Below are positions 43,940 to 54,892 of a DNA stretch of 64,000 bases, piece after piece. The DNA comes from Bryum argenteum. Lineage: Eukaryota; Streptophyta; Bryopsida; Bryales; Bryaceae. Made by a program: the position numbers and the translations under genes. The DNA lies in assembly GCA_037043015.1 (NCBI GenBank), contig CM073321.1:33892101-33956100 (forward strand). Reading direction: 5' to 3'. Under the pieces are notes generated by a model, which was given only the letters and a program-made list of their open reading frames with translations, was not told the origin of the DNA and did not search any database. Each line of letters begins with the position of its first letter. Positions within the stretch are counted from its first letter, which is position 1.

Positions 43940-46289
43940 TCAACGCTCACACCGGTGGTTTCCCCACAGAGGGTTGAAGCATTCTCCAGAAATGAGTTTA
44001 CGCTTTGCACAAGTTTGTTTAAATGGACCATCTGCTTTTAAGATCAGATCTAAGACTCTAGAGTCTTCTAAGTCCAGCAAAGTCTTTCTTGTGAGGGGAC
44101 TATGTTCATCCAATGAATAGTCCAGCGCTTGGGACTCGTGTCGTGGCCCCCAAGTAGATTCAACAAATTGACACTCTTCCAAATCTTGAATGGAGGCATG
44201 GCCTTCACCATCGGTTACTCTCTTCCTAAATTGATTCCATCGATATCCCATGGGGTGGGGCCCCAACTTCAATATATTGGAGCTCACATCAAAATAGCCT
44301 CCAAGGCATTGGAAGAAGAACATCCTATGGCCCTCATGTTGTGGACCTTGTCCGGCAAGTATTGATGCAACTCTTAGAATCTCATTTGGGTCAGTTTCCC
44401 AGTTCAACTGAGAGCTAGGAGTACTCTTCTCGAGATCATGTTCACCTCTATGCCAACTCCAAATAAGGTCTCTACCCCAGAATCGAACCTCGTCAGTAGT
44501 CTCAGCATTGTGTTCCCAAGAAGGCGGCATATAAGTTCTTAGATTGAACATCTCGTTAAACCGCTTGTGAAAAGGTGCTTTGCATAAAGCAGAGCGACTT
44601 TGAGTCAAACAATGAACCAAGAGACATTGTGGATGATACATATGGACACAGGAACCTAAAGCCCATCCTCTCTCAGATGCAAATAGATTTAGGCATATGG
44701 AACACGTAGAGTGATCCAATACAAACTGTGCACGGTTGGGTCACAATAATGTCCTTGATGCTACATCAACGTGTGCCGACATGTGGTATTTGAAATTCCA
44801 CTTAGCCTTGCTCCAATCTAGAACCTTTGTAAAAGTGTCATCTTTCATCTTCATGTCCATCATAAGAGTATTGTCAAACAATGTATCCACACTCCGCCAC
44901 GAGGTCATACCGAACGTTCTTCGACCAGCTCCACTAGTAAAATTCTTATCGATCTTCTCCAACTCCGCTGCAACTTGTCTACCTCTGTCCACCGAAAGTA
45001 TACATGTCACCTTCCGATGGTGATAAGTGCCAGACAACTGCGACAAATGATCTTCCAGTTGTTGATTTTGTTTTAGTAAAGAGCTGTAGTCGTCATAGAA
45101 CATGAAATGGGAAGTACGAAGGAATCCGGAATCTGGTTAAAGATAACGAATCTTGGATATCACTTTGTACATATTCTTCCTGTTCCAAGCCCTGCATATT
45201 AAGAACAAGACATGGCTGAGCTTTCACAGGGCGGCGCAGTTGAGGGCGTTGCGGTAACATTTCTCCAAAAGCCAGGTCCTCCGTAAGGCTAAAGACAACT
45301 CTATCAACATCCGCCATGTCCGATTTCTCTGATTCTCAAAGAATGTTACGTGGGTGAGATAGTTCTTGCATCTTCTCGCGCATGCGTGCATATTCCACAG
45401 AAAGCAGGTCCCTTTCTTTCACCTTCTCCTCATACATTGCTCGTGTTTTCTCGAGATCTGCTTGCAATCTTGCTACTACACTGTCTTTGCTCTTTAGAAG
45501 AGCTTTGAAATCAGAAGATGTGTCAAGTTCATCCAATGGTAAGATGCTAGTACCAAGGGGCTCTACTACGGTTGAATGATTACTTGCTATTAGAGGGCGA
45601 GAGCCACTTGTTTGAGGAACGCGGCCAGGTAAATTACAACGATGATCTGCATGAATCACAACGCTGGAGGGAGGAATAGCTCACCGTACTTGACGCACCG
45701 CCTTACAATGCCGCAAACCATCTGAGTCACAGTCCTCTTCCGCTAGCACTATGATAGGAAGCATCTTCTATAGCCTTGGTAATAGACCTCGTCACTCCGA
45801 TGCCACCATTAGGAGCATCAGGGAATCTTAGAATGCCTGTCAGAATGTCACTCGTTAAAGGTTGTGTTACATGCTTCCCCTCTTTGACAGTATGTCCAAT
45901 GCACTCATTTATCAAGAGCAACCTTAGCGTATACTCCACGAGCAAGAAACAAGGGAACCTCGTTGCGCTCCACACATGGCGTGCTATACAAGACTTGGTA
46001 AACCTCAATGCATCGTTGTTTGAAGTTTGGGCAATCGCAATACTTAAGATTTGCCTTGTTGGTGTGTCGATGGAAATGGTGATGCGACAGAGGGAATTTC
46101 TTGTCAATGTGACACCATTCAATGAACGATTCGCAACTTGCCATCATCCACATATCTAGTTCATCTTCCCAACCTTTAAAGGCAAGCTTATTTGGATTTC
46201 AAAGCACATGCAATCTTTTCCGTTGTGGGTTGCCCCTCCTCTTCCTCTTCTTGTCGTTTTCTGCCTTCTTTAGTTGGCCGGGAGTAGCC
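43940..46289 (-). pseudogene. RING/coiled-coil gene, right copy of the dispersed family
   Basis: Starts MATPGQLKKAENDKKRKRRG near 46289. The N-terminal domain (AFKGWEDELDMW, CHIDKKFP, QRCIEVYQVLY) matches the left copy at 5.0-5.5 kb. A coiled coil follows at about 45550-45360 (LLKSKDSVVARLQADLEKTR, MREKMQEL) and another near 45090 (LLKQNQQLEDHLSQL). At 44719-44550 is a RING-like motif: CSIC, then CVHMYHPQC, then LCKAPF. It has the C-x2-C and C-x-H-x3-H-x2-C parts but lacks the usual final CPxC. The segment to 43940 (about 190 residues) is unrecognised. One TGA separates the coiled-coil part from the RING part in the same frame, and there is a stop after the basic N-terminus, so this copy is probably inactive. 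A ubiquitin-ligase role would follow from RING family knowledge but the eighth ligand is missing. Confidence 0.55.
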
Positions 46290-46499
46290 ATGGATGAAAT
46301 AGCCAAAATCGATACAATAAAATAGTCTTTACCTAACCGGAGCGAGCATGCCGCCAATTTAATGGATGTAAGTCTACGCACCAGCGTGGTAAACCAAATA
46401 ATGAGTTCACGGATGATGAGGGATTATATATAGGGCAACCACGCGTTGGGGTGACCACTGGTACGAAAGCAAGGCAACTGACAGTCTAGATAGTGCTAG

Positions 46500-46670
46500 G
46501 ACGTTGCACAGGCAACCGGCGGTTCATTGAGGGGCGACCGCGGGTACTGCTGTAGCGACAATGGGAGGTAGGGCAACCGCCGATACAGTTGTCGCGACAG
46601 CTGGATGTGGGGCGACCGGCGGTGCACGACTTGAGGAGGGGCAACCGGCAGTCCACAGGGATATATAATC
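46500..46670. repeat. CpG-rich repeat block (GGGCGACCGGCGGTGCA-type) upstream of the RING gene
   Basis: Five or six imperfect units contain GGGGCGACCG, GGGCAACCGCC and GGCGACCGGCGGTGC. It matches the block at 6760-7060 and lies about 200-380 bp upstream of the start of the minus-strand RING/coiled-coil gene. Confidence 0.6.
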
Positions 46671-46699
46671 CCTAACCCGCGGTTTGCAAATTACTTTTC

Positions 46700-46955
46700 G
46701 CCAAACTCCTCCCTCGGTCCTTGCTCTCCTCCTCCGCCTCGGTCCTTGCTCTCCTCCTTCGCCCTCGGTCCTTGCTCTCCTCCTCCGCCTCGGTCCTTGC
46801 TCTCCTCCTTCGCCCTCGGTCCTTGCTCTCCTCCTCCGCCTCGGTCCTTGCTCTCCTCCTTCGCCCTCGGTCCTTGCTCTCCTCCTCCGCCTTGGTCCTT
46901 GCTCTCCTCCTTCGCCCTCGGTCCTTGCTCTCCTCCTCCGTCCTCAGTCCTTGCT
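46700..46955. repeat. minisatellite, 23-24-bp unit in 47-bp pairs
   Basis: About eleven copies of CTCGGTCCTTGCTCTCCTCC alternate between a CGCCT and a TTCGCC ending, giving a 47-bp higher-order unit repeated about five times with almost no divergence. Open frames on both strands (Ser/Leu-rich on plus, Glu/Gly/Lys-rich on minus) are products of this repeat. Confidence 0.9.
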
Positions 46956-47094
46956 CGTGGAAATGCGCATAGCGAGGTCAGACGGGTTCTTGAGGTTTGG
47001 TGCACATTGAGAACATCACCCCGATTTTTTGCCAACTTCCACAACAAGTTCAACGACGAGTAGATCCAAAAAGAAACAAGAAGGAGTGCCAACA

Positions 47095-49873
47095 TGGGAT
47101 CTAATGCCCCCGTATCATTTGCAGCAGATATTGCTATGCAAGAACCTAGTGGAAGCGCAGGCCAGAAGAGGAAGAAGAAGAAAAACAAAAAAGAGCACAT
47201 TTGGGATTCCCAACATCAAATTATAGCCAGTATGTAGAGAAAGCGTGTTTGGATTGGTATGAGGAAACGGAGGCTCAATTCCTAGAGCACAACTATTTGA
47301 AGAATGTTAGGACGGGTGTAGAGAGACTGAAGAACAAATAGGAGGCAATAATTGATAATGTCACAAGCCTTTTCAAAGGATGCCCGAACACCGTGGTGAG
47401 CCAAGAGGACCCCAGGAGTGACGCCCCGGGCTTGGCAAGAGACAAGGTGAGGTGACCAAGGAGAGTCCCGAGAAAACAACACGCAATGGCGTCGCGCTTG
47501 GGACAAACTTGGTTGTTTGCCTTACATGGTCCAAACCTTGTTCAAGCACGCACCCATGGGTCCAAAGAACGCGCGATTTGGAGTTGTGAGTCATGAGATA
47601 TGGCTCTCCAAAGTTGGAGCGCGTTCCTGGACACTCCGAGACTCGGGAGTGTTGCCTTTCGAACTCAATGTGTCGACCTTCGTGGAGGGCGGTATGTTGC
47701 ATATTGCCGGAAAGCTAATGACAAGGGCTTTCTAGAATGCTAAGGCTCATGATGAGCAAAGCAATAGTCTAGGAGATATGGCTCCTCAAAGTTGTCGGGA
47801 CATCGAGACTCGAGAATGTTGCCTCCCTGGACACCAAATATTCAGAGGGGCATATCTCCCTTAGGACAGCTCCGACTTTGGCAAGTAGATAGTTTATCGT
47901 TATCTACTGAAAGATTAGATGTCAAAATTGGTCTCGCATGTCCCATTTGGATACCTGAGCTAGGAGCTAGCCCGAGGAGAAGTTACGGCCCGTTTTTGAG
48001 ATCAAGGCAAAAACGGGTGGTCTTCCAAAAAGAAAGTGTGTCACGGAAGGCCCCTCAACACAAGAGGGGGGGCCTACCGAAGACTCCAGAGAGTACTATG
48101 AAGAGGGGTGGTCTCCCTCCTCACTTGCACATGGTGCCATGAGGAGCCGGGGTGGCTCCAAGGGGTGAGCCTTGGGATGGGGCCTCACTCCCGCACCTTG
48201 TGGAAAATGGAGAGTGCTTTGGAGCATCTCTAAACATGGGGTTGGGAAGTGTCCCTCTCCAAGTTAGTCCCCGTGATAAGTAGTGCCGGTTCCCGGGAGT
48301 AACCGGGAATGGCTCAAAAGGGTGAGGCATGGAAAGGAAGCCTCACTTCTACACCTTGGGCATTGTGGGATGCTTTTGAGCATCCCGCAACATTGGGTTG
48401 GAAAGAGTCCCGCTCCAAACTAGTCCCCGGGAAAACTAGTGCCAGATTCCCGGAGGGTTTCCGGCAAAGTCCCGAATGGACTGAGAGACAAGAGTGGAAG
48501 GGGACTACTGGGAAGTTGGACAATGGATAAAGCGGTTAGCTCCGGGGGTGATTAGTGTCACCTTTGGGAGCTTGGAAATTTGTGGAAGGCCGTTCCGAGC
48601 CACCAAGTGGCATACCCATGTGTTGGTGAAAGTTCCGGGTTGGCATGCCCATGTGTTGGTGGGAGTTCCGGGTAATGAGTATCCGGTAATGAGTTATGGA
48701 GTCAAAGTGGGCTGGACACTTTGACTTAGAATGGTGCTAACATTGTGTGTGTGGGGCACATGCAAGTGTTAGCAAAGTCGTGGTTGATTGCTACCAACTA
48801 AGTGAGCTGGGATTTGGCTACCAAGTAAGGAACGTTAAGAAAAAAAAAGAGTTGGAGTAATTATTGTCGCGACAAATTAGGCCATGGCAGAATCATATGA
48901 ATTCAAGGATATTGATTATTATTCGCAATACCAATTGTGGCTAGAGAATACAATTTCACAATGCAGCTTCAATGTGAAAGAGTCGTGGAAGTGGCAATTT
49001 GGACAAAGATCTCTAATTGAACAGAAGCAATTTAAACACAAGATGGCTTAGTAGCAACGCTGAGTTCAGGGACTTAGCAAAAATAAAAGCCGGGGGTTGG
49101 CATGGCAAAAAGACGCTTTGCTAGCCTCTTTTGAAGGAGAGACTGGGTTAGGAGTAGTGTGGATTTCTCAAGACGCTACGATAGAAGCTCTATTAGCCCT
49201 CGACATGGAGGGAGGCCATGGACTAGTGCGGAAGGTGCGGATTGTTCGAGTAGACCACGTTCCAAATTGGGTCACCTTTGCAGCAAAGCTTTCCAAAAAT
49301 TTGAATATGTAGAAGAGGAGGATAGAGACTTCAGCAGAAGCTCTTATATGTCCTTTGAATCATCCAGGTGTTATCAAGTTTTGGGCGTTGCATACAAGAA
49401 CATTCGAGGCTTACACATATTGGTGGAATGGAGGATCACTACACCAAAGGCTGAAGTTAGATGAGAAGGTCGGCGACAAACATCTTAACTGCTCCAATGT
49501 AAAGGACGTTCCGAGTGTCACTACAGAAGAGGCTGTCAGAATTAGCCTTTTCCGTTGTCATAGGATGAAGCTAGCTTGGAGTTTAGTGTACATCATGAAT
49601 CTGGTGCATAAGATTAGTGTACTCCACAACGACCTATCCCCCTCAAACTTACTATTGCGTTTCTCAGATCTCCGTAAAGACAAGATTTGTATTGGAGTGT
49701 GTGACTGGGAGATGACATCTTGTATAGTAGAACAACAACCTTCACGTTATAAATACCAATCAATGAAGAAAATAAATGACGATGTAAAACTTCGATGGTG
49801 GGTGGCGCCCGAGATGTTCTATACCTTTGGACAAGAGAATTTTGATACAAATTTGCACATCCAAGAACTCTGA
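47095..49873 (+). pseudogene. kinase-like pseudogene, right copy, with LTR-like insertion
   Basis: A plausible start is MGSNAPVSFAADIAMQEPSG at 47095 with a basic KRKKKKNKK run. After a frame change come NYSQYVEKACLDWYEETEAQ and NVRTGVERLKNK, then non-coding sequence to about 48880. Coding resumes at MAESYEFKDIDYYSQYQLW (48884), and after stops reaches the kinase-like part: EGGHGLVRKVRIV (glycine loop), NHPGVIKFWALH, TFEAYTYWWNGGSLHQRL, then HNDLSPSNLLLRF (catalytic loop) and GVCDWEMTS (DFG position), with WWVAPEM as the APE equivalent. This copy keeps the catalytic-loop Asp and Asn. One stop separates the glycine loop from the HPGV block. It lies upstream of ParB-MTase paralog B on the same strand. 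The joining of the part before 47356 to the kinase is inferred. Confidence 0.5.
47357..48864. mobile_element. LTR-like non-coding insertion, boundaries uncertain
   Basis: GC-moderate, non-coding sequence resembling the solo LTR at 40.2 kb in style, with long plant-LTR-like runs and no open protein. It starts TGTCACAAG and ends TCGCGACA, which would give TGTC/GACA ends, but the flanking five bases (GATAA and AATTA) do not match. It contains an imperfect internal duplication of about 159 bp (about 48151-48300 and 48310-48450; shared AGTCCCCG, CTAGTGCC and TTCCCGG). It separates two parts of the kinase-like pseudogene. Confidence 0.35.
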
Positions 49874-49984
49874 CATCCAACCACAGTTGCATCAGATTTG
49901 TATGAGGATGGCAAGCGCATCCACATGATTGATGTACAGAACAAATTTGACGAAGAGTTATTCCCAAATTTGACGGTGCCAGGC

Positions 49985-50190
49985 GGTTAGTTGGTCCGGG
50001 GCGACCGCCGATTTAGGGCGACTGCAGGTCTAGGCGATTGTCAGTCCAAGGAGTCTGCCGGTCGCCCAGTGGCGACAGTCGGTCGCATAGGGGCAACAGG
50101 CGGTCGCTAATAGGCGACCGGCGATCGCGCAAAGTTGCGGTGGACGAGGCGATTGCAGGTCTAGAACGAGTTCCAGTCCTACGTGGCGCT
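49985..50190. repeat. CpG-rich repeat block upstream of ParB-MTase paralog B
   Basis: Irregular units of GGGCGACCGCCGAT, GGCGACTGCAGGTC and GGTCGCCCAGTGGCGACAG occur in both orientations. It lies just before the first recognisable codons of paralog B (about 50.38 kb). Confidence 0.55.
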
Positions 50191-50379
50191 GTCGCTCAAA
50201 TATAGTCATCTTATTGCTAAGTTGTACTGTCTATGCGGCAACCACGTAGGATTCAACGTGGACATGGTAAATCAAGGGTAACTTTTTTGAAGGAAAATTT
50301 TTTGTAGATTCTATTAGACATTCTGAGGTTGAATGTCTGGCTGACATGCCGTGTCTGCTGATGTTTGACAGTATCACAT

Positions 50380-53271
50380 AAGACAACCCTGGTCAGGATG
50401 CATTCGGTTTCGAAAAATCTGACACGAAGATGGAGATTGACACCATGAAGATGATCGAGTCACCTCCAGAATGGACAATCTGTGCATTCGAGAAGAAGAG
50501 CAAGACAGGCTTGATGAATTTTCTCATCAATATGCCTAACAGATTGTAGAAGCAAACGCTCTGCGTAATGCCAAAATTAGAGGTGAACCCGACCTGCTTG
50601 GCTGATATGCAAAACTGCAAGTTTTCGATACTCAACGGCCAACACAATGTTCAGATCGTAGAAGCAAATGCTTGAGACCAACGTGTCCGAAACAATTTGT
50701 AAAGACTTCCGGAGGTGGCAAGCGTTTGTAGTTTGGACAAAGGATGAAGCCAAACTCCAAAAACTTTCGGCGTTCTATAACAGAGTGAATCATTTTACCC
50801 CGTTTAAGCCGATGTGGGCATCGAACATCCTTGCCGCCCGCATGATATGGAAGAACTAGGGGCGCCCCCCTGACAGGCATGCAGCAGCTGGGGTGGCGGA
50901 CAAACGAGTGCAAGCAAAGCGTGTTGTGTCCATGTATGCAAATTTTGATGTAAGAATTAGTTCAAGTAGCACTGCAACTCTATCTTTCTAAATTGTCAAT
51001 TATTTATCATGGTAGTTTAACTTGCTCAAGCTAAAAAGATGTCAGTTGAGCTCGAATTGAGCTAAATTGTCACTGCAGCTTCATCAACTCCTACAGTTCT
51101 ATCTGCATTGATTCTGTCCCCCTAAGGCGCACTTTAGCTCAAGTCGAGCTAAAGTGATCACTCACTTATACTCCGGAATCGTGTGACTGATTTATCGTGG
51201 CAGTTTAGCTCAAGTCGAGCTAAAATGTTGTTGCTGCATCATCAACCCAACACTTCTTACAACCACTCCTTCTAGATTTCAAATGCACACTTTAGCTCGA
51301 CTCGAGCTGAAGTGATCACTCTCTTATACTCTGAAATCTTACACTCTAGTTCTGTAGCATTGCAAAAATTCGTTGAATCAATTTGAGATAGGTTCTCCAT
51401 GATTGATGTTGCCAAGGCCCAAGTAGAGGTGAAGAACAAGGTCTTGTCCCTCACTAATGAGCTAAAGATCATTACCTTACTTGATGATCTCTGGGATCCA
51501 TGGACAGAGTTGATTGGAAGTGTCGCTCAAGGGACCCTTATCAACCCCTACTCCTTGAAGAAGTTGTGTGACAAACTAGGGTTCAAACGAGATAATGACC
51601 AAACCCTGTCGAGGGAATTCTTTGAGAACCTCCGTAACCTTTTAGAGTCGGACCAAATAAAACTTTGTCCACATATGCTCAATACGTCGGGTCCGTCTTA
51701 GAAACTGGAATATCCGAAGGTTACTCTCAAACAACCAGCAACCCTTCTTGAAGATTGCTACTCCGTCAAGGAGTACGTTGAACGGTTGAAGCAGAAGGTG
51801 AGCGCCCAGCTTCAGATCCACAAGATCCGACCCACACTCGGAATCTTCAAGAATAACAAGTTCGACGTAGATGTTTGGAAGAAGTTCAAGAAAGACTATC
51901 ACGTCACCAAGGCCTCAAAGCGCGCACTTTTGGAATAGAGTAACCTTGAGAAGTATTACATGGATCAAAGGCAAACTCAGCACAGGGATTCCCGCTGCAA
52001 AGATCTCTCTCCCTACGCAAAGAGGTTCTTTGAGGTATTCCTTAAGAAGCGCGAGAAGTTCATAGGCCCTATTGGTAGTGATCATTTTTGTTCCTTCCAG
52101 TGCAAAACACCTCATAAGCTTGGAGTTTGGCCTGGAAACTCATGGCCGAAAGATGCATCGGAGATGAACACATAGGAATCATTGACTTCAGATTGGTTTC
52201 GGGTAGTGGTAGCACCTCCGATTCCTCGCGTGACCACCCATTCTTCGAAATGTTTATAGCGACCTTATCGTCCTAGAACAAGCCAGCTCTTACAGATGTA
52301 CCGTGCTAGTTTTTTATTTGCGGGAACGACGGTGATTACGCGCAAGTTGAGGCGCTCGCAAAAAATCCAGCCTACTTTCCAGGGTCAAATTATATGTTGA
52401 TTCTATCATTGTACTATCCATCCCCGCACGAACAAATCGCTAGATACTCTGCAAAAGCAAAGCAAGCCTCAGAGCCCGTGCGTCTTCTCTTCCTGATTAG
52501 GAAAGACGTGAGACTTGCGAAAATGCCAGAGAAGGAATATCGCGCTCCAAAACACGTGCTTTACGAGAAGCCCCGAAAATACAACGAGTCTCAGTATCAC
52601 ATGTACTCGATCAAGTTAAGGATGGATTTCTATCTGCAGGTTATCCAGCTTTTTTGTAATGAACATGAGAATATTTCGCATGTCTACGCCGGCAAAAAAG
52701 CAGTCAACGCAAGCGTCGTAAGCTTCCCTCCACTCCAGTTGATGAGCAAAATATGGGATTCGACAGGACTTCTCGGACATCGTAGGAGTCGCGTACCGCT
52801 CCTAGGCAAGAAGGTGGCAGGGAAAGTACAAAGCGGAAACATAATCCCTTGTCAAAGGACTCACCCTCAAGTAGGTTCAAGGCTGAGGAGAGTGCCGAAT
52901 TTGCTGCACTACAGAGGAAGTACAACGAGGGGATGGCTTACGGGAAGAAATTGGAAGAGATCCTTGCCCAGCAGCAACTTGCGCAGCAGATGCGGGATAA
53001 ATTAGACCAGGAACGCCACAAGAAAATGATGGAGATGATGCGTGCTTTAACTTCTGGTCAGCCATTAACTTCGGTTCAAACATTGGAATTCGCTACTGCT
53101 CAGAGTGGTGATGCAGGTGCTCGACCTGGTCGTCCTAGTACTTTACAACCACTCACGTCCCCTCCGCCTCCTACTACCGAGCCTTTCGCGCCTACGCCTT
53201 CCTTGCCTACTCCTAAATTACAACTTCAGCGTGACGCAGAAGAACAATCTACAGGTCCTCCTTCAACTTAG
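50380..53271 (+). pseudogene. ParB-MTase paralog B, decayed
   Basis: ParB-like remnants are FSILNGQHNVQIVEA near 50623-50667 and WQAFVVWTKDEA...FTPFKPMWASNILAARMIW to 50859, aligned with gene A. After a 450-bp intron region with dyads, the helical part is open at 51399-51700 (KIITLLDDLWDPWTELIG) and continues past a stop (LEYPKVTLKQPAT) to about 52175. The MTase-like part includes IGIIDFRLVSGSGS near 52180, SEPVRLLFLIRKD, and SIKLRMDFYLQVIQLF followed by ISHVYAGKKAVNASV near 52690. The tail (52849-53271) has a coiled coil (FAALQRKYNEGMAYGKKLEEIL, MRDKLDQERHKKMMEMM) and a proline-rich end. There are several stops and frame changes. Motif IV (RLVSG) and motif I (VYAGKK) are both degenerate, as in gene A. 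Confidence 0.6.
51046..51311. promoter_or_regulatory. dyad cluster in the first intron region of paralog B (GCTC variant)
   Basis: Dyads lie at 51046-51066 (TTGAGCTCG, AAT, TGAGCTAAA), 51133-51153 and 51204-51224 (both TTTAGCTCA, AGT, CGAGCTAAA) and 51291-51311 (TTTAGCTCG, ACT, CGAGCTGAA). A weaker one is near 51016-51035. All have a C in place of the G at position 6 and the matching G in the other half. Spacing is 87, 71 and 87 bp. The corresponding intron of gene A carries four dyads of mostly the GGTC type. Confidence 0.8.
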
Positions 53272-53392
53272 ATTTTGGATCGAGTGTATAGTATTTAAGT
53301 TGTAAATACCGGAAAAAAACATATATAAATGTGAACTTTTGTAGCAAACTCTGAGACATTTTTGTAATTAATACAGGCCTTACTATTTGCAG

Positions 53393-53413
53393 TTGAGCTC
53401 AACCCAAGTTAAA
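53393..53413. promoter_or_regulatory. dyad between paralog B tail and its HAD-like part
   Basis: Reads TTGAGCTCA, ACC, CAAGTTAAA. It is degenerate but keeps the 9+3+9 layout. It occupies the same relative place as the dyad at 30979-30999 in gene A, between the coiled-coil tail and the HAD-like exon. Confidence 0.65.
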
Positions 53414-53856
53414 TTGTTGCCCTTTTTCCTATCTGCTTCTTGTTGGCTTCCATATTCTATTTCCTCCATCCTATTTTTGTCTGATTCTACAAATTTCTCC
53501 TACGCTGCCAGATGTAAATTTGGATGACGAGGCAATCAATATTCCAGTAATGGATGATGTCACGCTTGAATGTTATGGCCATGAGCAGATTCCATTGGTG
53601 TAGGACACACCCAAAATCCATAATGCCTCACATCTAGAGAATGACGTTGCAGTCCGTGATGACATAGATTGCACCCAACAGTCGTTCGGGTCAATGGGTG
53701 TCCAAGTTGACTTAGAAGAGAGCAATTATGATAATTAGGTATATTCAAATTCACACACTCTACTCTAAACCATCGCCTTGTTGGGATGTATTACATGATT
53801 CTGTCCTTAAATTCATCGAACTAATGACAAAAAATCTCCAGTAATTTTGTTGTAGT

Positions 53857-54556
53857 GTGCCGTTTTCTATCCAAATCAACGACGCATCGGTCACTGATAT
53901 AAGTTCTAGAGAAGGCATAGGTCACGTTCCAAGAAAATCCTCCAGTACTTGGTTAAATGTTGTTCTCGACCTCAATGGTATCCTCTGCAATTGTACCCCA
54001 TTTTGGAAAGCTAAAGGATACAGAAACCGTGACTTCCTTGTTCACTCGGCCACGTTGCCAACTGAGGTGGGGAAGAAGCTTGTATGGGTGAGGCCCAACT
54101 GTAAGGACTTCCTCTCTCGGGTGGCATCGTTCGCTACCATCACGGTTTGGAGTTTGATGATGACAACAACCACAGAAGCCATTTGTGATTTTCTCTTTGG
54201 TCCTATAAACCCTATAAGGCCCCTACAAATTCTTGGTCAAGAAGACTGTGACATGATTCCCTTGAAATCTGGTGGGAGCAGACCTTTGTTCATGGAGGAA
54301 CCGGGAACTCAGAAGTCTATCTTCCTTAAGACCTTGTCAGCTCGTGTCTTCAATAGCTACGATGGTTTTTAAACGGAGGCTAATACGCTCATCATAGATG
54401 ATAATCCGGTTAAGCACGTGCTTAATCACCGTGAAAATGTTCTACGACTACCGTCTTGGTCTGACAAGGACAATGGGGCAGATGAGAATTCTAATTTATT
54501 AGATGAGCTTTTGCCGTATCTCTTAGAGCTCCATGAGTTCAACGGTCTCGTTAGCT
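53857..54556 (+). pseudogene. HAD/FCP1-like domain, copy B
   Basis: Open from the acceptor GTTGTAG (about 53856) to a TAA at 54370-54372, then coding character continues in frame to TAG near 54556. Motifs: WLNVVLDLNGILC (nucleophile region; Asp kept, second Asp is Asn), VWVRPNCKDFLSRVASF and ITVWSL, then after the stop LIIDDNPVKHVLNHRENVL (late acidic motif) and LLDELLPYLLELHEF. It matches copy A throughout and keeps the motifs better, apart from the stop. The DLNG form is known in a plant branch of FCP1-like proteins. It may end the paralog B transcript. Confidence 0.6.
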
Positions 54557-54885
54557 AGTTTTGGTCATCGTTTATTTTGGACGTGCTATGTCATATGATG
54601 ATCGTACATTATTAGATATTTATAATAATATATAAAAGGCCTTAATAGATTGAAATATCATTTTGTGGAGTAGTTTTTGACTCTTTAGTTTAATTTTAAT
54701 TTATTCTCTTAGAATGTGAAGCTCCTGTACTGGATTAGTGAGACGTTTTATATAATTGTGAATTTTCATTTTGTGAATATGAAGACAATGTGATCTTTTG
54801 TTTTTTTTAAGACAAGCATCTCTTGCATGAATTTCATGGACTCTGGATAATTGATGATTTGTTTGGAATGTTGTTGAAATAGATT
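54557..54885. other. intergenic AT-rich stretch
   Basis: No gene or repeat supported. Probably holds the 3' end of paralog B and the leader or intron of the next gene. Confidence 0.45.
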
Positions 54886-54892
54886 ACGCAGG

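Noticed and set aside
46691-47200. 169-codon minus-strand frame with EESKDRGGGGEQGPRAK repeats
   Set aside because: The repeats are the translated minisatellite and the upstream part lacks domain-like sequence.
47357-48864. Calling a second solo LTR with defined ends
   Set aside because: The end bases TGTC/GACA are suggestive but the flanking five bases do not match, so only an LTR-like insertion of uncertain extent is reported.
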